64,000 nucleotides of DNA from Allobosea lupini. GTDB lineage: Bacteria; Pseudomonadota; Alphaproteobacteria; Rhizobiales; Beijerinckiaceae. Positions 62,399-64,000 of this stretch are shown in pieces. Numbering within the stretch: position 1 is the first letter of the stretch; every line of letters starts with the position of its first letter. Location of the stretch: assembly GCF_900109525.1 (NCBI RefSeq), contig NZ_FOAN01000009.1, forward strand, positions 62,001 to 126,000. Direction: 5' to 3'. The notes below the pieces were generated by a model that saw only the letters and a list, made by a program, of their open reading frames with translations, did no database searches and was not told the origin of the DNA. Made by a program: the position numbers and the translations under genes.

Positions 62399-63649
62399 GT
62401 GACGCAGACGATCCGCGCGGTGAAGCGCACGACGAACCTCGGGCTGACCAGCGCCGTCCATCGCAGCAAGCCGCTCTCGCGCGCCGGCCTGCTGGAGCGG
62501 ATGTTCACGCTCGCCTTCTCCGGGCTGGTCTACCCGCAGATCTGGGAGGATCCGGTCGTCGACATGGAGGCACTGGCGCTGCAGCCCGGCGACCATCTCG
62601 TCGCGATCGCCTCGGGCTCCTGCAACATCCTATCCTATCTCACCGCCGATCCGGCGAAGATCAGCGCGATCGACCTCAACGGCGCCCATATCGCGCTCGG
62701 GCATCTGAAGCTCGCGGCCCTGCGCGAAATCGACGATCATGCGGTCTTCCGCCGCTTCTTCGGGCAGGCGCAGTCCAAGGCCAATGTCGAGACCTATGAC
62801 CGGCTGATCGCGCCGCGGCTCGACGCCGTCAGCCGCGCCTATTGGGAGGGGCGCAACCTCGCCGGCCAGCGCCGGATCGAGCTCTTCGCCCGCAATTTCT
62901 ACCGCTACGGCCTGCTCGGCCGCTTCATCGGCACCGGGCACTTCCTCGCCCGCCGGCTCGGCTGCGATCCGCGGGTGATGCTGCAGGCCAAGACGATGCA
63001 GGAGCAGCGGGCGCTGTTCGACCGGCATCTGGCGCCGGTTTTCGAGAAGAAGCTCGTGCGCTGGCTGGTGCGCCAGCCGGCCTCGCTCTACGGGCTCGGC
63101 ATTCCGCCGGCGCAATACAAGGCACTGGCCGCCGATGGCGATGCCGGCATCCGCGCCGTCCTGCGCCACCGGCTGGAGCGGCTGGCCTGCGGCTTCGACC
63201 TGAAGACCAACTACTTCGCCTGGCAGGCCTTCGGCCGCGGTTACGGAACCGAGCCGGATGCGGCGGTGCCGCCCTATCTGGAGCAGGGCAATTTCGAGAT
63301 GGTGAAGGCGCGCGCCGGGCGCGTCTCCTACCATCAGAGCGCGATCACCGCCTTCCTCGAGAAGCAGCCGGCCGAAAGCTGCAACGGCTTCGTGCTGCTC
63401 GATGCCCAGGACTGGATGAACGATGCCGATCTGACGGCGCTGTGGACGCAGATCACCCGCAGCGCCGCGCCCGGCGCCCGCGTGATCTTCCGCACCGCGG
63501 CCGACGAGCGGCTGCTGCCCGGCCGCGTGCCGGAGGCGATCCTGGCGCAATGGCAGTATCAGGAGGAGCGCAGCCGCGCGCTCGGAGCGCGCGATCGCTC
63601 CTCGATCTACGGCGCCTTCCATCTCTATGTCCGCGGAGCGGCTGCGTGA
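62399..63649 (+). CDS. btaA: SAM:diacylglycerol 3-amino-3-carboxypropyltransferase BtaA
   Basis: 416 residues, DUF3419 family, from GTG 62399 behind GAGGGG. BtaA transfers the aminocarboxypropyl group of S-adenosylmethionine to diacylglycerol in the first step of betaine lipid (DGTS) synthesis. Signature regions include LAFSGLVYPQIWEDPVVDMEAL, the SAM-binding VAIASGSCNILSYL and AIDLNGAHIALGHLKLAA. FVLLDAQDWMNDADLTALW is in the C-terminal part. It overlaps btaB by GTGA. Confidence 0.93.
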   Translation: MTQTIRAVKRTTNLGLTSAVHRSKPLSRAGLLERMFTLAFSGLVYPQIWEDPVVDMEALALQPGDHLVAIASGSCNILSYLTADPAKISAIDLNGAHIALGHLKLAALREIDDHAVFRRFFGQAQSKANVETYDRLIAPRLDAVSRAYWEGRNLAGQRRIELFARNFYRYGLLGRFIGTGHFLARRLGCDPRVMLQAKTMQEQRALFDRHLAPVFEKKLVRWLVRQPASLYGLGIPPAQYKALAADGDAGIRAVLRHRLERLACGFDLKTNYFAWQAFGRGYGTEPDAAVPPYLEQGNFEMVKARAGRVSYHQSAITAFLEKQPAESCNGFVLLDAQDWMNDADLTALWTQITRSAAPGARVIFRTAADERLLPGRVPEAILAQWQYQEERSRALGARDRSSIYGAFHLYVRGAAA

Positions 63650-64000
63650 GCGCGGCCGAGGGCAGGGCGGATGCCGCCGGTCTGATGGACCGGATGTATC
63701 GTTTTCAGCGGCACATCTACGACGCGACCCGCAAGTTCTATCTGCTCGGCCGCGACGGGCTTATCACCGGCTTGAAGCCACCGCCCGGCGGGGCGGTGCT
63801 GGAGATCGGCTGCGGCACCGGCAGGAACCTGATCAAGATCGCGCAGCGCTATCCGCTGACGCGCTGCTACGGGCTCGACGTCTCGGAGGAGATGCTGCGC
63901 ACCGCTCGCGAGCAGGTGGCGAAGGCGGGGCTGTCCAAGCGCATCGTTCTGGCGCAGGCCGATGCGATCAGTTTCGACCCGCAGGCGCTGTTCGGCCGTG
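63646..64000 (+). CDS. btaB: Betaine lipid N-methyltransferase BtaB (partial at window edge)
   Basis: The first 118 codons are visible, from GTG 63646, which overlaps btaA. It is a class I SAM methyltransferase with MYRFQRHIYDATRKFYLLGRD and the SAM loop VLEIGCGTGRNLIKIA, then LDVSEEMLRTA. BtaB adds three methyl groups to complete DGTS. The gene order and overlap with btaA make the call firm although the 3' end lies outside the window. Confidence 0.9.
   Translation, partial: MSAAEGRADAAGLMDRMYRFQRHIYDATRKFYLLGRDGLITGLKPPPGGAVLEIGCGTGRNLIKIAQRYPLTRCYGLDVSEEMLRTAREQVAKAGLSKRIVLAQADAISFDPQALFGR

Overview
The window is GC-rich, densely coded chromosomal DNA from an alphaproteobacterium. The most likely source is a Rhizobiales (Hyphomicrobiales) genome of the Bosea/Boseaceae kind. 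This rests on the gene order of the division and cell wall cluster, CtrA-type TTAACCAT sites, an MraZ with a TTG start, betaine-lipid genes (btaAB) and REP-like intergenic palindromes typical of that order. The genus is an inference, not something read directly from the sequence.

Region 1 (1-4.4 kb) holds the start of a glycine-zipper lipoprotein, a lytic transglycosylase, the RNase P RNA gene (rnpB) with a strong terminator, an MBL-fold hydrolase, and the divergent ohr/ohrR peroxide-resistance pair with a perfect OhrR-type operator between them.

Region 2 (4.2-31.5 kb) is a nearly complete dcw cluster: mraZ, rsmH, ftsL, ftsI, murE, murF, mraY, murD, ftsW, murG, murC, murB, ddlB, ftsQ, ftsA, ftsZ, then lpxC, bamD and recN. 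These genes make the lipid II precursor, build the septal ring, and start lipid A and outer-membrane assembly. Many are joined by ATGA or GTGA overlaps. Foreign material sits at three gene borders of the otherwise conserved order: a higBA toxin-antitoxin pair plus a cupin (murD/ftsW); a DUF559 endonuclease-like gene enclosed by a near-perfect 55-bp inverted repeat (murC/murB); and a second higBA pair, an EamA transporter and a MarR regulator (murB/ddlB). CtrA-like boxes lie upstream of ftsW and ddlB and between ftsZ and lpxC. A tandem MraZ box lies upstream of mraZ.

Region 3 (31.5-41.5 kb) separates recN from ligA. It holds a second MBL-fold hydrolase, a DEAD-box RNA helicase, a tiny membrane protein, a sugar-type ABC importer that lacks its ATPase gene, and a DUF2189 membrane protein. 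NAD-dependent DNA ligase ligA follows.

Region 4 (41.7-64 kb) is mixed accessory and housekeeping content: pepT, two AraC regulators, an MFS exporter, an azlCD plus cysteine-synthase-like operon, an M24 aminopeptidase, two small proteins, prmA, a VOC protein, an SDR with a divergent HxlR regulator, a hicA-hicB-hicB module, an AT-rich RHH/RAMA-like orphan, uvrD, an AidB-type acyl-CoA dehydrogenase, a hybrid histidine kinase, msrB, and btaA with the start of btaB at the right edge.

The most unusual structure is the REP-bounded DUF559 unit at 18645-19117. Its 55-bp ends recur elsewhere in the window as gene-less inverted pairs whose second hairpin stem varies with compensating changes. No CRISPR array, tRNA, IS transposase or phage gene was seen.
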